Below, in pieces: positions 7,911 to 16,623 of a DNA stretch of 43,889 bases (position 1 is its first letter; each line of letters opens with the position of its first letter). The notes beneath the pieces are model-generated. The model was not told where the DNA came from, ran no database searches, and was given only the letters and a program-made list of their open reading frames with translations. The translations under genes and the position numbers were made by a program. The DNA is taken from positions 1 through 43,889 of the forward strand of contig JADEXA010000061.1 of the NCBI GenBank assembly GCA_015207365.1, in the 5' to 3' direction. The stretch comes from Vacuolonema iberomarrocanum LEGE 07170 (GTDB lineage Bacteria > Cyanobacteriota > Cyanobacteriia > Elainellales > Elainellaceae).

Positions 7911-8616
7911 TGTACCAACTGTGTACCAAATCTGTGCCTCGTGACTTGGAATAGAAGGTGCATAGAAAGGCGATCGCTTTCCCCCTGCAAACGAAAACTG
8001 AATCTTGGGCACATAGAATTCATTTTTCATACGAAATCCGGATAAGAAAAACCATTTATATTTTCTGTGAAATGCTTTCGGATCCAGCATTCCACAGAAA
8101 ATATATCGGACGTTTGCTATTTAGTCTTGGTATTAATCGGCTCCCAGTCTCGTCAATCTGCTGCATAAGTCTCGTTATGGGACTGACTAGGTAATTTCCC
8201 CAGCTAACGATTCATTAGCTGAGGTCGTCCAGCCCTTGTCGCCGCTTTCTTACAATGGCTCTCTGTCAGAGCTTTAGTCGGCAAACACTCCTGCTTTTCT
8301 TTGAGTTGACGGACGATGACACAGCAGGAGATGAACCACCCATTGCGATCGCCCTCACATTTCGCGACTGAAATCAGAGGCGATCGTGCAATGAGTCGTA
8401 AAAAAACTCCAGATTCAACCGCCGATACATTATTGGCGAATCGACTTCCGGCGATCGACTAGCCGCCTAGCTAGCACTTTTTTGGCATGACTTAAATCGA
8501 GGGCTGTTAACACGTCCAGCCCTCCCAAGTCTTTGTCGCATCTGAAGGTGTTGAGTGGGTTGTGGCGATCGTTTGAAACCCATTTTCAATTAGAACAATG
8601 CATGAGGTTTAAGACA
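7911..8616. other. Intergenic region with scattered inverted repeats
   Basis: No convincing gene. It contains the hairpin at 8057-8105, an 8-bp inverted repeat at 8499-8506/8517-8524 (GAGGGCTG/CAGCCCTC), a CAGCTAA/TTAGCTG repeat around 8201-8221, and the last HIP1 site (near 8346) before a 3-kb gap in HIP1. A short frame starting at about 8391 (23 codons) is not recognised. Confidence 0.45.
8057..8105. repeat. Hairpin repeat, 20-bp arms
   Basis: Arms 8057-8076 and 8086-8105 pair with one mismatch around a 9-nt loop (TTCGGATCC). It is AT-rich at the base, has no T tract after it, and is similar in size to the other hairpin elements though of unrelated sequence. Confidence 0.7.
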
Positions 8617-8838
8617 ATGGATAAAACGAGATTTCTGTATCCTCGCGCCAGCTATCATGGTGATCTCAAGCTGGAAAATCTTGTGTTCAATGCAAATCTC
8701 CAAGAGTTTGCACAACGCGTTACATTTCTCAGTTGCCTCGAAACATCAGGCAAGATTTCATCGCTTGAAGCATATGAGCAAATCAACGCACTCTGGGAAA
8801 AACTCAAACAAAGCAGGCACGAACTTGGCATCCAGTAA
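8617..8838 (+). CDS. Small conserved cyanobacterial protein (DUF7219-like)
   Basis: A 73-residue soluble protein starting MDKTRFLYPRASYHG and containing ENLVFNANLQEFAQRV, a central SCLETSGKISSLEAYEQI helix pair and a basic tail. I recognise it as a short protein family widespread in cyanobacteria, recalled as DUF7219; some members carry a misleading isopropylmalate/homocitrate synthase name, for which nothing is seen here. The function is unknown. The frame is open upstream to 8533, but the ATG at 8617 has GAGG at 8604-8607 and matches the family start. No operon partner is present. The family name is from memory and should be verified by search. Confidence 0.75.
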   Translation: MDKTRFLYPRASYHGDLKLENLVFNANLQEFAQRVTFLSCLETSGKISSLEAYEQINALWEKLKQSRHELGIQ

Positions 8839-9314
8839 CGCTTAGCTAAAAGTAGGGTTGTCCAAACAGAGAAATTCATTCTGTCCACTACGTCTTAGTG
8901 TTGAATTGCTGGTACTGGGCAACCTGAATCAATAGAAATAATATTTCATTTACACCTGTATTACTGCGAAATCTTAAGAGCAGCTTCAAAATTATTCTTT
9001 AAAGATGTCGTAAACTCAATAAAATACTCGATGTCCCAATACTACTAACTCAAACGGGAGATGAAGCCAGCTAAAGGTTGAACTCGATAGGTTCAATATA
9101 ACCTCAACGATCAAATTGCAGTGACTCGGTACAGCAACTTGCTTGACCTTCACATCTAGCAGTTATCTTACTTTAGAGCCGCAACATAGCTAAGCCGAAC
9201 AGTACGTGAAGTTAGGAATAGCTTTTTTCCTTTGCCTAATGACATTGACAAAAGAGATCGCTTAACATAGTGGGCAACGCTTTTCAAGCATTGCCTTATC
9301 ACTCACTATCGTTT
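8839..9314. other. AT-rich intergenic region, nothing recognised
   Basis: About 476 bp with no gene, hairpin or clear promoter. Its base composition is visibly richer in A and T than the core genes, like the TcmP island that follows. It may be the upstream part of a transferred segment. Confidence 0.5.
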
Positions 9315-10445
9315 ATGACTGGAACCTCTTTTTTCAATGAACAAAAAGAGCAATCCTTGATAAAAGCCAGGATTGTTGAGAAATATTTCTGGGTTTGGGC
9401 AAAAGTTATTATCTCAACCGTCAAGAAATCAGCCTTGGAACCGAGAATTGCGTATATTGACCTTTTTGCTGGCCCAGGACGATATAAAGATGGCTCAAAA
9501 TCAACTCCAGCAAAGGTCTTGGAAAGTGCCATCTCAGATCCAGATATGCGAAATATGTTGGTATCGATCTTTAATGATGCTGATGTCGCAAACGTTCAAT
9601 CCCTTCAACAAACTATAAAGTCAATTCCAGGCATAGAGACTCTAAAGTACAGTCCTCAAATACTCAATCATGAAGTTGGTGAGACTATAGTCAAAACTTT
9701 TCAGGGGCGCAGATTGGTTCCTACTTTATTTTTTGTTGATCCTTGGGGATACAAAGGGTTATCTCTTCAACTTATCAATTCAGTTGTTAAGGATTGGGGA
9801 TGTGATTGCATCTTTTTCTTTAATTACAACCGTATCAACATGGGATTGAGTAATGATGCCGTAAAAGAGCATATGAATGCATTGTTTGGAGAAGTGCGGG
9901 CAGATCAAGTTCGCGCAAATTTGAAAGCACTTATGCCACAAGACCGTGAGTTAACTGTCATAGAAGCTATTTGTAAAGCCTTAAAAGACATGGGTGGCCA
10001 GTATGTTCTTCCGTTCCGTTTTAGACATGAAATTGGCAATCGCACTAGTCATCACCTTATTTTTGTAACCAAGCATGTTAGAGGCTATGAAATTATGAAA
10101 GAAATAATGGCTAAAGAGAGTTCTAAGCAAATGCAGGGTGTAGCATCTTTTGAGTACAATCCTGCGACCTTACAACAACCATTACTATTCGAGCTAATTC
10201 GCCCCCTTGATGAACTGGAAGCTATTTTGCTGGATACGTTCTCAGGAAGCACCATGACTATGAAGGAAGTTTATGACCAGCATCATGTTGGGAAGCCCTA
10301 TATCAAGAAGAACTACAAAACTGCTCTTAGCAATCTTGAAACTCAGGGTAGGATTACGGCAGAGCCACCCGCAAACAAGCGTCAGAAAAGGAAGGGTGTA
10401 GCTACGTTTGCAGATTCAGTTAAGGTCGTATTCCCAGTCAAGTAG
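9315..10445 (+). CDS. tcmP: Three-Cys-motif partner protein TcmP
   Basis: About 376 residues. The start FFNEQKEQSLIKARIVEKYFWVWAKV is the family opening (split as FFNEQKEQS and IVEKYFWVWAK). Residues 46-60 read AYIDLFAGPGRYKDG and 139-150 FFVDPWGYKGLS. These resemble motif I and the catalytic DP-motif of class I S-adenosylmethionine methyltransferases, so a methyltransferase-like Rossmann fold is inferred; activity is unproven. The C-terminal part (about 300-376) looks like a winged helix ending in a basic KRQKRKG stretch, possibly nucleic-acid binding. TcmP is defined by co-occurrence with the three-Cys-motif Gp37/Gp68 family, and that partner lies convergently next to it with an 8-bp overlap. 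A GTG at 9270 would add 15 residues; neither start has a good ribosome-binding site. The gene is AT-rich with no HIP1 site, suggesting transfer. Confidence 0.88.
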   Translation: MTGTSFFNEQKEQSLIKARIVEKYFWVWAKVIISTVKKSALEPRIAYIDLFAGPGRYKDGSKSTPAKVLESAISDPDMRNMLVSIFNDADVANVQSLQQTIKSIPGIETLKYSPQILNHEVGETIVKTFQGRRLVPTLFFVDPWGYKGLSLQLINSVVKDWGCDCIFFFNYNRINMGLSNDAVKEHMNALFGEVRADQVRANLKALMPQDRELTVIEAICKALKDMGGQYVLPFRFRHEIGNRTSHHLIFVTKHVRGYEIMKEIMAKESSKQMQGVASFEYNPATLQQPLLFELIRPLDELEAILLDTFSGSTMTMKEVYDQHHVGKPYIKKNYKTALSNLETQGRITAEPPANKRQKRKGVATFADSVKVVFPVK

Positions 10446-11214
10446 TAGGCTCTAGTTTGCTTGTGCGTTTTGCTGTTTTCAGGGAAACTTTTTCCCATTT
10501 TTGAATATGCTGATTCCATGCATCAGGCATTTCATCCCATATTTCATTATCAAGTAACCTACCACCTGCTTTTGGTGTTCTTCCTCCAACTTGTTTGAAG
10601 AAAAACGCCACCTCTGATTCTTGGCACTGATCGCGGATGTCCTCAGCCCACTTAAGGTTCATCGGCCGATGTTTTTGACCAGATTCCCCGCCTACAATCA
10701 CCCAGTCAATGCTAGTTAAATTCAGCTTTATTGCTCCTAAAAGTGGCTCACATGAGACAAATCGCACTGAAACAGGAGCTTTACGAAGATACTCAAGACG
10801 ATCAGCATAGTTCTGACTCTCAACTGATACCCCCAGCCAGATATTCTGTGGGAAATCTAGCTTAGAAGTTAATTCACCTAAACGTTCATGCCGTTTTGTC
10901 AGAATTTGATATATGTGCCAGGGCGTTGAATGGATAATGGAGAAAACTTGTCTAATAAAATCCAGGGGAATATCCTTATGAAATAGATCGCTCATTGAGT
11001 TGACGAAAATGCGGCTGGGAGTGCGCCAACGAAGTGGATCTTCTAGTCTTCCTGGATGCAAAGTCAAGTTAAATCCAGTAGGAAAGTTCTTAGGGAAACG
11101 CTGTGTAAGTGCTTCCGCATAGCAATGAAGACAACCTGGACTAACTTTGTCACAGCCAGTTGTTGGATTCCAAGTTTTATCAGTCCACTCAATACCAGTG
11201 CGTGTACTAGCCAT
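10438..11214 (-). CDS. Three-Cys-motif (phage Gp37/Gp68, DUF5131) protein
   Basis: A 258-residue protein of the phage Gp37/Gp68 family. It opens with IEWTDKTWNPTTGC, and the three cysteines C21, C28 and C31 (GCDKVSPGCLHCYAE) form C-x6-C-x2-C followed by YA. This resembles the iron-sulfur loop of radical SAM enzymes of the spore-photoproduct-lyase type, with wider spacing; a [4Fe-4S]/SAM role is inferred. Other family marks are IFVNSMSDLFH, LTKRHERL, NIWLGVSVE, VGGESG and the C-terminal FFFKQVGG...GRLLDNEIWDEMP. The substrate is unknown. The ATG at 11214 matches the family start; an upstream ATG at 11268 would add 18 residues with two or more cysteines and no known homology. It is convergent and overlapping with tcmP, its family-defined partner, and AT-rich. 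Confidence 0.88.
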   Translation of the reverse strand: MASTRTGIEWTDKTWNPTTGCDKVSPGCLHCYAEALTQRFPKNFPTGFNLTLHPGRLEDPLRWRTPSRIFVNSMSDLFHKDIPLDFIRQVFSIIHSTPWHIYQILTKRHERLGELTSKLDFPQNIWLGVSVESQNYADRLEYLRKAPVSVRFVSCEPLLGAIKLNLTSIDWVIVGGESGQKHRPMNLKWAEDIRDQCQESEVAFFFKQVGGRTPKAGGRLLDNEIWDEMPDAWNQHIQKWEKVSLKTAKRTSKLEPTT

Positions 11215-11562
11215 ATTCCAACTCTGCAAGCTACATCTCTGGCAGATGCTACCTGCCTTGCAATTCATAGTTTATGTGTACTATATCACTTTTGCAAGTG
11301 CATTTGCTGTTGTCCATCATCTTAGGCGTTATTACACACCCCTAACTGCATTACAGCTTGACGAAGTACTACAAAACAATTGCTATTTACGAAGCCATGG
11401 ATGACGACATTGCTTCTCTAAAAATTTTCCTCTCCATATAAAAATCTAAATTTGTATCGATTGTATTTATATTTTGTCAATCCATAGTACGGATAATTGC
11501 GAGATAAAGGCGATCGCCCCCCAGAAAATCCTTCAAACATGACAATTTAACAACCCGATTGC
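11215..11562. other. Intergenic, AT-rich; right border of the island
   Basis: No gene seen. HIP1 reappears at about 11509, marking a return to host-like composition just before the Amt-SpoIIE stop codon. A minus-strand promoter for the three-Cys gene should lie here but was not identified. Confidence 0.45.
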
Positions 11563-14004
11563 TCATCGCTGTCTGAGGATGATGAGGGTGAGGTCGTCGG
11601 CGATCGCCTCTTCCTGTACATGATTGTGAACATCTGCGATGACGGCTTGGCGGAGGTCGTTGGGGGAGAGATGGCGGTGTCTTTTGAGAACAGCGTAGAG
11701 GCGATTGGGGCCGTATTGTTCTCGTTGGTTGTTCATGGCTTCGGTGATGCCGTCGGTGTAGAGGATCGCGAGATCGCCGGGGTTAAGTTGGACGCGGGTT
11801 TCGGCGATGAAGTGGGAAATGTCGGACTCCAGTCCCAGGGGAAAGCCGAGGTCAATGGTATCGATGGATTCGATTTCGCCATTTTGCCGGACGAGTACCA
11901 GTTCCTCGTGCTGGCCACTGAGGCGGAGCAGACCTGCTTCATATTCCAGCAGGGAGAGGGTCATGTTTTTGTAGGACGCCATGCGGCGAGTGTTGTCATA
12001 GATGGTGCGGTTAACGGCATTGAGCAGGCGGGTGGGGTTGGTTTCGCCGCTCGCGACCAGAGTGCGGACAGCAGTTTGAGCCATCAGCATCACCATGCTG
12101 CTCTCCAGCCCATGCCCCGTCACATCTCCGATACCAATCCGCACGCAATCGCCCTCCTGCAAAACATCGTAGTAATCGCCGCCCACCTCCGAGGCGGGTT
12201 CCATAAATCCAGCAATCTCCAATCCGGTAATGCTAGAGAGCTCGGCATCCGTCGGCAAAATCATCTGTTGCAGTTTGCGGGTGACCTCCAGCTCGGCCCC
12301 CATGCGGCGATTTTCGGAGGTCAGTTGCTGGTTTAGGTGGCGAATTTCGGTATTGGCCTGGGCGAGTTCGGCGGTACGCTCCTGTACCTTATGCTCTAGG
12401 GTTTCGTTCGCCTGAGCGAGTTGGTCGCGGGTGTCTTCGAGTGCACGTTCGCGAATTTTCACTTGCCGAAACATGGTTTGGAACACGCGCGCCAGTTGCC
12501 CCAGCTCATCGGAGCGGAGGGCGATAGGGTTGAGGACAACGGGCTGGAAGGTGTCAGATTCTACCGCCGCTGCTGCTGCCGTAACCCGCTCCACTTGCCG
12601 GAGATAGTTCAGCAAATCGTTTGTTTTCCGTTCTAGCGCGTCGATCACTTGGTTATAGCGATGGGCAATATGCCCTACATCAGTAAAGGGGGTGGCAGGA
12701 ACCCGTAGACTCAAGTCGTGGGTTTCTGCCTGGGTTTCCATGACTTGAATCAAATCGTAGAGTTCTGTCTTGGCGCGATGCTCCGACACATTCAGCCCAA
12801 TGTCTTCCGCTTCGGCAGAGACACGCAGGGGGAAGAGGCGATCGCCCCCCCAAAACAGCAACAGCGTTAGCCCAAAGGCCCAAGCAAAGCAAATGCCAAC
12901 GCCCAGAAACTGTACCCCAAACAACTGCCAACGGCTGAGATCCGTTCCTAGCAAATCCATTTGTCCAAATAGAGCGACCGCCAGAGTACCCCAGACTCCG
13001 GCTCCTCCATGGACGGCGATCGCATCCACGGCATCATCAATTTGCAGGTGCTCTAGCCCTCGCGACACCAGCATCATGACCACGCCACCAATAGCCCCAA
13101 TCAGAAATGCATGGAGGGTGCTGACGGCATGACAAGAGGCGGTGATGGCGACCAATCCGGCGATCGAACCGTTCATCAACAGTTCCACCTCAATATGCTG
13201 GTAGCGTGCCAGACTCAGCAGCCCGCTCATCAGCATGCCTGCAGCTCCAGCAATGATGGTATTGAGGATGATGCCTGCAACCTGCTCATTGAAGGTGAGG
13301 GTGCTACCGCCGTTGAAACCAATCCAGCCAAACCACAGCAGCATGACCCCCAGCATCGCCATTGGCAGGTTGGAGCCCTGAATTTTCTGAGGCGGCGTAT
13401 TGGGGGAAAAGCGCCCAATCCGGGCGCCAATCACCAGCAACGCCGCCAGGCTGACCCAGGCTCCCGCACTATGGACGACCGTTGATCCGGCAAAATCGAT
13501 AAAGCCCAATTGTCCCAGCCACCCTCCAGCTACGCCATTCTCTAAACCATTCCATGTCCAGTTGCCAAAGATGGGGTAAATGAAGCCAGACACGAGGGTG
13601 GCGATCGCCAAATAGGCCCCAAACCGTAATCGCTCCGCCACAGCTCCCGAGACGATGGTGGTTGCGGTACTGCAAAACATGGCCTGGAATACGAAAAAGG
13701 CAACCTGTTCAGGCTGACGGCCCATATCCACAAAGAACTGGCTGGTCCCGAACCATCCAGACGATGCGCCAAACATCAACCCATAGCCGAAGCCCCAAAA
13801 CAGAATCAGGGAAATGCCGAAGTCTGCCAGGTTTTTGACCGCAACGTTGATGCTGTTCTTCGAGCGCGTTAGCCCCGACTCCAGACACATAAAGCCCGGT
13901 TGCATCAAAAACACGAGTCCTGCACACACAAGAAGCCAAAGCATATTGCCACCTTCGAACGCAGAAGAGGAGTCTGAAAGACTGGAAGAGATTAGAGCTA
14001 GCAT
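11563..14004 (-). CDS. Ammonium transporter fused to a SpoIIE-type phosphatase
   Basis: A fusion of about 813 residues. The first half is a complete Amt channel (11 expected membrane helices) with the pore residues of E. coli AmtB: Asp in IDFAGSTVVHS (D160), the twin histidines in VVHS and AVHGGAG (H168, H318), FQAMFC (F107) and GFNGGS (S219). After the usual Amt tail come a HAMP-like segment (DELGQLARVFQTM), a coiled coil of about 60 residues and a PP2C/SpoIIE (RsbU-like) domain with metal-binding Asp in GGDYYD, GIGDVTGHG, YTDGITEA and DDLTLI. The layout suggests ammonium passage or binding controls dephosphorylation of an anti-sigma-antagonist (STAS) protein; this is inference. The ATG at 14004 was chosen; a TTG at 14079 would add 25 residues. 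No GlnK gene is adjacent. A histidine kinase gene lies upstream on the same strand. Confidence 0.9.
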   Translation of the reverse strand: MLALISSSLSDSSSAFEGGNMLWLLVCAGLVFLMQPGFMCLESGLTRSKNSINVAVKNLADFGISLILFWGFGYGLMFGASSGWFGTSQFFVDMGRQPEQVAFFVFQAMFCSTATTIVSGAVAERLRFGAYLAIATLVSGFIYPIFGNWTWNGLENGVAGGWLGQLGFIDFAGSTVVHSAGAWVSLAALLVIGARIGRFSPNTPPQKIQGSNLPMAMLGVMLLWFGWIGFNGGSTLTFNEQVAGIILNTIIAGAAGMLMSGLLSLARYQHIEVELLMNGSIAGLVAITASCHAVSTLHAFLIGAIGGVVMMLVSRGLEHLQIDDAVDAIAVHGGAGVWGTLAVALFGQMDLLGTDLSRWQLFGVQFLGVGICFAWAFGLTLLLFWGGDRLFPLRVSAEAEDIGLNVSEHRAKTELYDLIQVMETQAETHDLSLRVPATPFTDVGHIAHRYNQVIDALERKTNDLLNYLRQVERVTAAAAAVESDTFQPVVLNPIALRSDELGQLARVFQTMFRQVKIRERALEDTRDQLAQANETLEHKVQERTAELAQANTEIRHLNQQLTSENRRMGAELEVTRKLQQMILPTDAELSSITGLEIAGFMEPASEVGGDYYDVLQEGDCVRIGIGDVTGHGLESSMVMLMAQTAVRTLVASGETNPTRLLNAVNRTIYDNTRRMASYKNMTLSLLEYEAGLLRLSGQHEELVLVRQNGEIESIDTIDLGFPLGLESDISHFIAETRVQLNPGDLAILYTDGITEAMNNQREQYGPNRLYAVLKRHRHLSPNDLRQAVIADVHNHVQEEAIADDLTLIILRQR

Positions 14005-14478
14005 AGCCGGGAGCTTCAGAATTGTTTGTAAAGAGGCGAGGGAAAACGTCAACCTGCGAGAGGCTAGCGGAGTGTCCAAAACCAGGCAGAGGTGGCCGCG
14101 CGATTGTCAAACCGATGGGTTATCGCATGGGTTTGAGCAACAGCAGAGCCTTATTGTATGGCGAGTTCACTCACTCTTCGGCTAATCTCACAATGGTATT
14201 TTCTGGTCTATTAGTTTAGCTTCCGGAGAATAAAGAGTGTTATTCCGCTCAATTCCTGGTTTCGCTGTCTCCAATACCCTTGGGGTTATTTGAACGGTTA
14301 TACCCATAGGACTTACGCATTTTGTCGATTTTGTGGCCGCGGCGCGGCCACAAAATCGACGAATTCCTTCAGGATTACGCAAGCTTTGCGTAATCCTGAC
14401 CCATTCACTCAGAACCCACGATCGATGCTTTTTTGCATCCCTCACAGTTCGATAGGGACAAAAAAGAATCAATGGATG
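14005..14478. other. Intergenic between Amt-SpoIIE and histidine kinase, with MITE
   Basis: Contains the family B MITE (14308-14400). No promoter was assigned. The 400-bp spacing and the inserted repeat make cotranscription of the two minus-strand genes uncertain. Confidence 0.5.
14308..14400. mobile_element. MITE family B, copy 1 (93 bp)
   Basis: Begins AGGACTTACGCATTTTGT and contains two hairpins: a perfect 17-bp stem (14324-14340/14344-14360, tip GGC) and a perfect 14-bp stem (14369-14382/14386-14399, tip GCT). An inverted relative is at 22383-22473 and a decayed one at 38541-38634. There is no coding capacity. Confidence 0.8.
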
Positions 14479-16623
14479 TCAGGAGACGAGGTTTGGAAAT
14501 GGACGATTTGTAGGCGGTATCCGATGCTGGCGAGCATGCGCCGACCCCGTAGCCCGAGTCGCAGGAATTTCAATTGTAAATTCTGTTGGCTGCAGGGGGG
14601 TGGAATGAAAGGATAATCGGCCATGGTGCTGGTGCACAATCGTTTGATAGGCCACCGCCAAGCCCAATCCGCTCCCCTGCCCAATCGCTTTGGTCGTAAA
14701 GAAGGGATCGAAGACTTTGTCTTGAATGGCATCGGGGATTCCACACCCGTTGTCGGCGATCGCAATCCGTACCCAGGTCACGCCTGTCGCCGGAACCTCA
14801 AACGCTTCGGTTGTGATCGAAATCTGCTTGTCGGAATGGCTGACCGATTCCAGCGCTTCCATTGCATTTCGCAGCAGGCTGATAAACACCTGATTCAGCG
14901 CCGCCGGGTAACATTCCACCTCAGGTAAGTCGCCATAGTGCTCATGAATGGTAATGGCATCATCAGCCTGAGTCCGCAGCACGGCCAAGGTACTCCGCAA
15001 ACCCTCATGCAGATCCGCCGCCTTGTAGGAGGCTTCATCCAGGCGTGCAAAGCTCCGCAGCAAGTTCACAATCTCTCGAATTCGGGCAGAACCATCACGC
15101 ATCGACTGCAAAATCTGAGGCAAGTCTTGCTGAAGAAACGACAACTCAATGGTCGATTCCAACGCCTGCAAGTCTTCTGTCGTTTCAATATGGGTCTGAT
15201 ACGCATCAATCAGCGTCAGCAAGTCCCGCATGTAGCGTTCAACATAGGGCACATTCCCATAAATGAAGCTAACGGGGTTGTTGATCTCATGGGCAACGCC
15301 CGCCACCATCTGGCCCAAACTCGACATCTTCTCGGTTTGAATGAGTTGCATTTGGGCTTGTTTGAGCTCTTCCAGGGCATCTTCTAGGATTTTTGCCTGG
15401 GTTGCGCTCTCCTCTGCCTGCTGGTGCATCTGTTGATAGAGATGCGCCTGCTGAATTGATATGGCCAATTGGTCAGCAACGGCTTGAGCCAGGTTGCGAT
15501 CGTCCTGCGACCAGTAACGGATGTGGGAGCACTGGTTGAGATAAAGGATAGCGTGTAGTTGCCGATTGGCCTGCACGGGGACAACCAGTGAAGACTTAAT
15601 CTGCGCGAGTTGATACTCACGATTGCCTTCTCCTATACGGGGATCGCAGGTGACATCAGAAATGACCACCTGTTGGCGATTGGCAATCACCCAACGGGTC
15701 ATAGGCCCATTGATATCAAAGTCTTCGATGGATGGACAGAAGGGGTGGCGGCAAGACTCAAACAAGTGCTTGCGCCGAAAGATATCAGAGCTCGTTGACA
15801 GGTAGTCCCCGTCCGACCCACCTTCCGCGGTGAGCGGTTCCACCAAATGCACCAAACACCGATCAATATCCAGAGCCTCTCGCAGATGGGCGATCGCATC
15901 TGGCAAAATCGTTTTGACATCCAGACTCTGGCGCGTTTGGGTCGTAATCTGGTTAACCAGACGCTCTCGTTGCGCCTGTTTCTGCGTACATTCGTAGAGC
16001 TGAGCCTGGCGGATGGCAATTTCTAATTGCTGCCCGATCGTCTCGATGAACTCTAGATCATCCGCTGACCAAGCACGGGGTTGTCGCTCCAGACACGCAA
16101 TAAAGCCAATAGAATCGCCTTGCCCCTGCACCGGAACCAACAGCGTCACGACCCGACCAAACAATGTAATCAGTGACTGGCGACCATTATTACCCTGCGC
16201 CAACCACCGGGCAATGGAACGCAACCCCTGAGCGGCGGAGTGTTTTCCCATGTTGGCAACGACTCTTCGCTGGCGAATGAGGGGTGCGATCGCGCCCACC
16301 TCCTCCAGCGAATAATGCCCCATCACTGGATTTGGTGAGTTTCTTGCATAGTCGCAAACCACTTGAATGCGTTCGATATCCGGGTAATACCAGAAATACA
16401 GACACCCATCAATGGCCAGGGAATCGCCCATTTCATCCACTGCCGTTTGCAATACCACGTCAAGCTGGAGTGAATCGCGAATCCGATCCACAATACAGCG
16501 CAACGATGCAGCACGACGCGGTATTGCCTTCAAAGGCCGATTGGAGGGGATCACCCACAAATCTTGTAAGTGGGAAAACAGGGACAACACAGAGATAGTT
16601 TTACCTTGCTTGCTGCGAGACAC
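14479..16623 (-). CDS. Double-GAF sensor histidine kinase
   Basis: A 714-residue soluble hybrid sensor with no membrane segment or receiver domain. Two GAF domains (about residues 48-208 and 238-396) are followed by a coiled linker, a dimerisation/phosphoacceptor helix with H445 in VAGVAHEINNPVSFIYGN, and a HATPase domain with N box LLRNAMEAL, G1 DNGCGIP, F box FDPFFTTK and G2 GSGLGLA. A basic, low-complexity tail of about 35 residues follows. The GAF domains contain several cysteines (C256, C291, C296, for example) but no clear bilin-binding motif, so the ligand is unknown. The HEINNP histidine box is usual for cyanobacterial kinases that act with a response regulator encoded elsewhere; none is adjacent. 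The start codon is GTG; no strong ribosome-binding site is seen. Confidence 0.9.
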   Translation of the reverse strand: MSRSKQGKTISVLSLFSHLQDLWVIPSNRPLKAIPRRAASLRCIVDRIRDSLQLDVVLQTAVDEMGDSLAIDGCLYFWYYPDIERIQVVCDYARNSPNPVMGHYSLEEVGAIAPLIRQRRVVANMGKHSAAQGLRSIARWLAQGNNGRQSLITLFGRVVTLLVPVQGQGDSIGFIACLERQPRAWSADDLEFIETIGQQLEIAIRQAQLYECTQKQAQRERLVNQITTQTRQSLDVKTILPDAIAHLREALDIDRCLVHLVEPLTAEGGSDGDYLSTSSDIFRRKHLFESCRHPFCPSIEDFDINGPMTRWVIANRQQVVISDVTCDPRIGEGNREYQLAQIKSSLVVPVQANRQLHAILYLNQCSHIRYWSQDDRNLAQAVADQLAISIQQAHLYQQMHQQAEESATQAKILEDALEELKQAQMQLIQTEKMSSLGQMVAGVAHEINNPVSFIYGNVPYVERYMRDLLTLIDAYQTHIETTEDLQALESTIELSFLQQDLPQILQSMRDGSARIREIVNLLRSFARLDEASYKAADLHEGLRSTLAVLRTQADDAITIHEHYGDLPEVECYPAALNQVFISLLRNAMEALESVSHSDKQISITTEAFEVPATGVTWVRIAIADNGCGIPDAIQDKVFDPFFTTKAIGQGSGLGLAVAYQTIVHQHHGRLSFHSTPLQPTEFTIEIPATRATGSAHARQHRIPPTNRPFPNLVS

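Noticed and set aside
8391..8462. A 23-codon frame after a HIP1-like site
   Set aside because: It is too short, has no clear ribosome-binding site and no recognised family.
10438..11214. Prophage
   Set aside because: The Gp37/Gp68 name comes from phage homologues, but no capsid, tail, integrase or replication genes are nearby.
11620..12336. A 238-codon plus-strand frame within the Amt-SpoIIE gene
   Set aside because: It is antisense to the well-supported phosphatase domain, and its translation has no recognisable domain.
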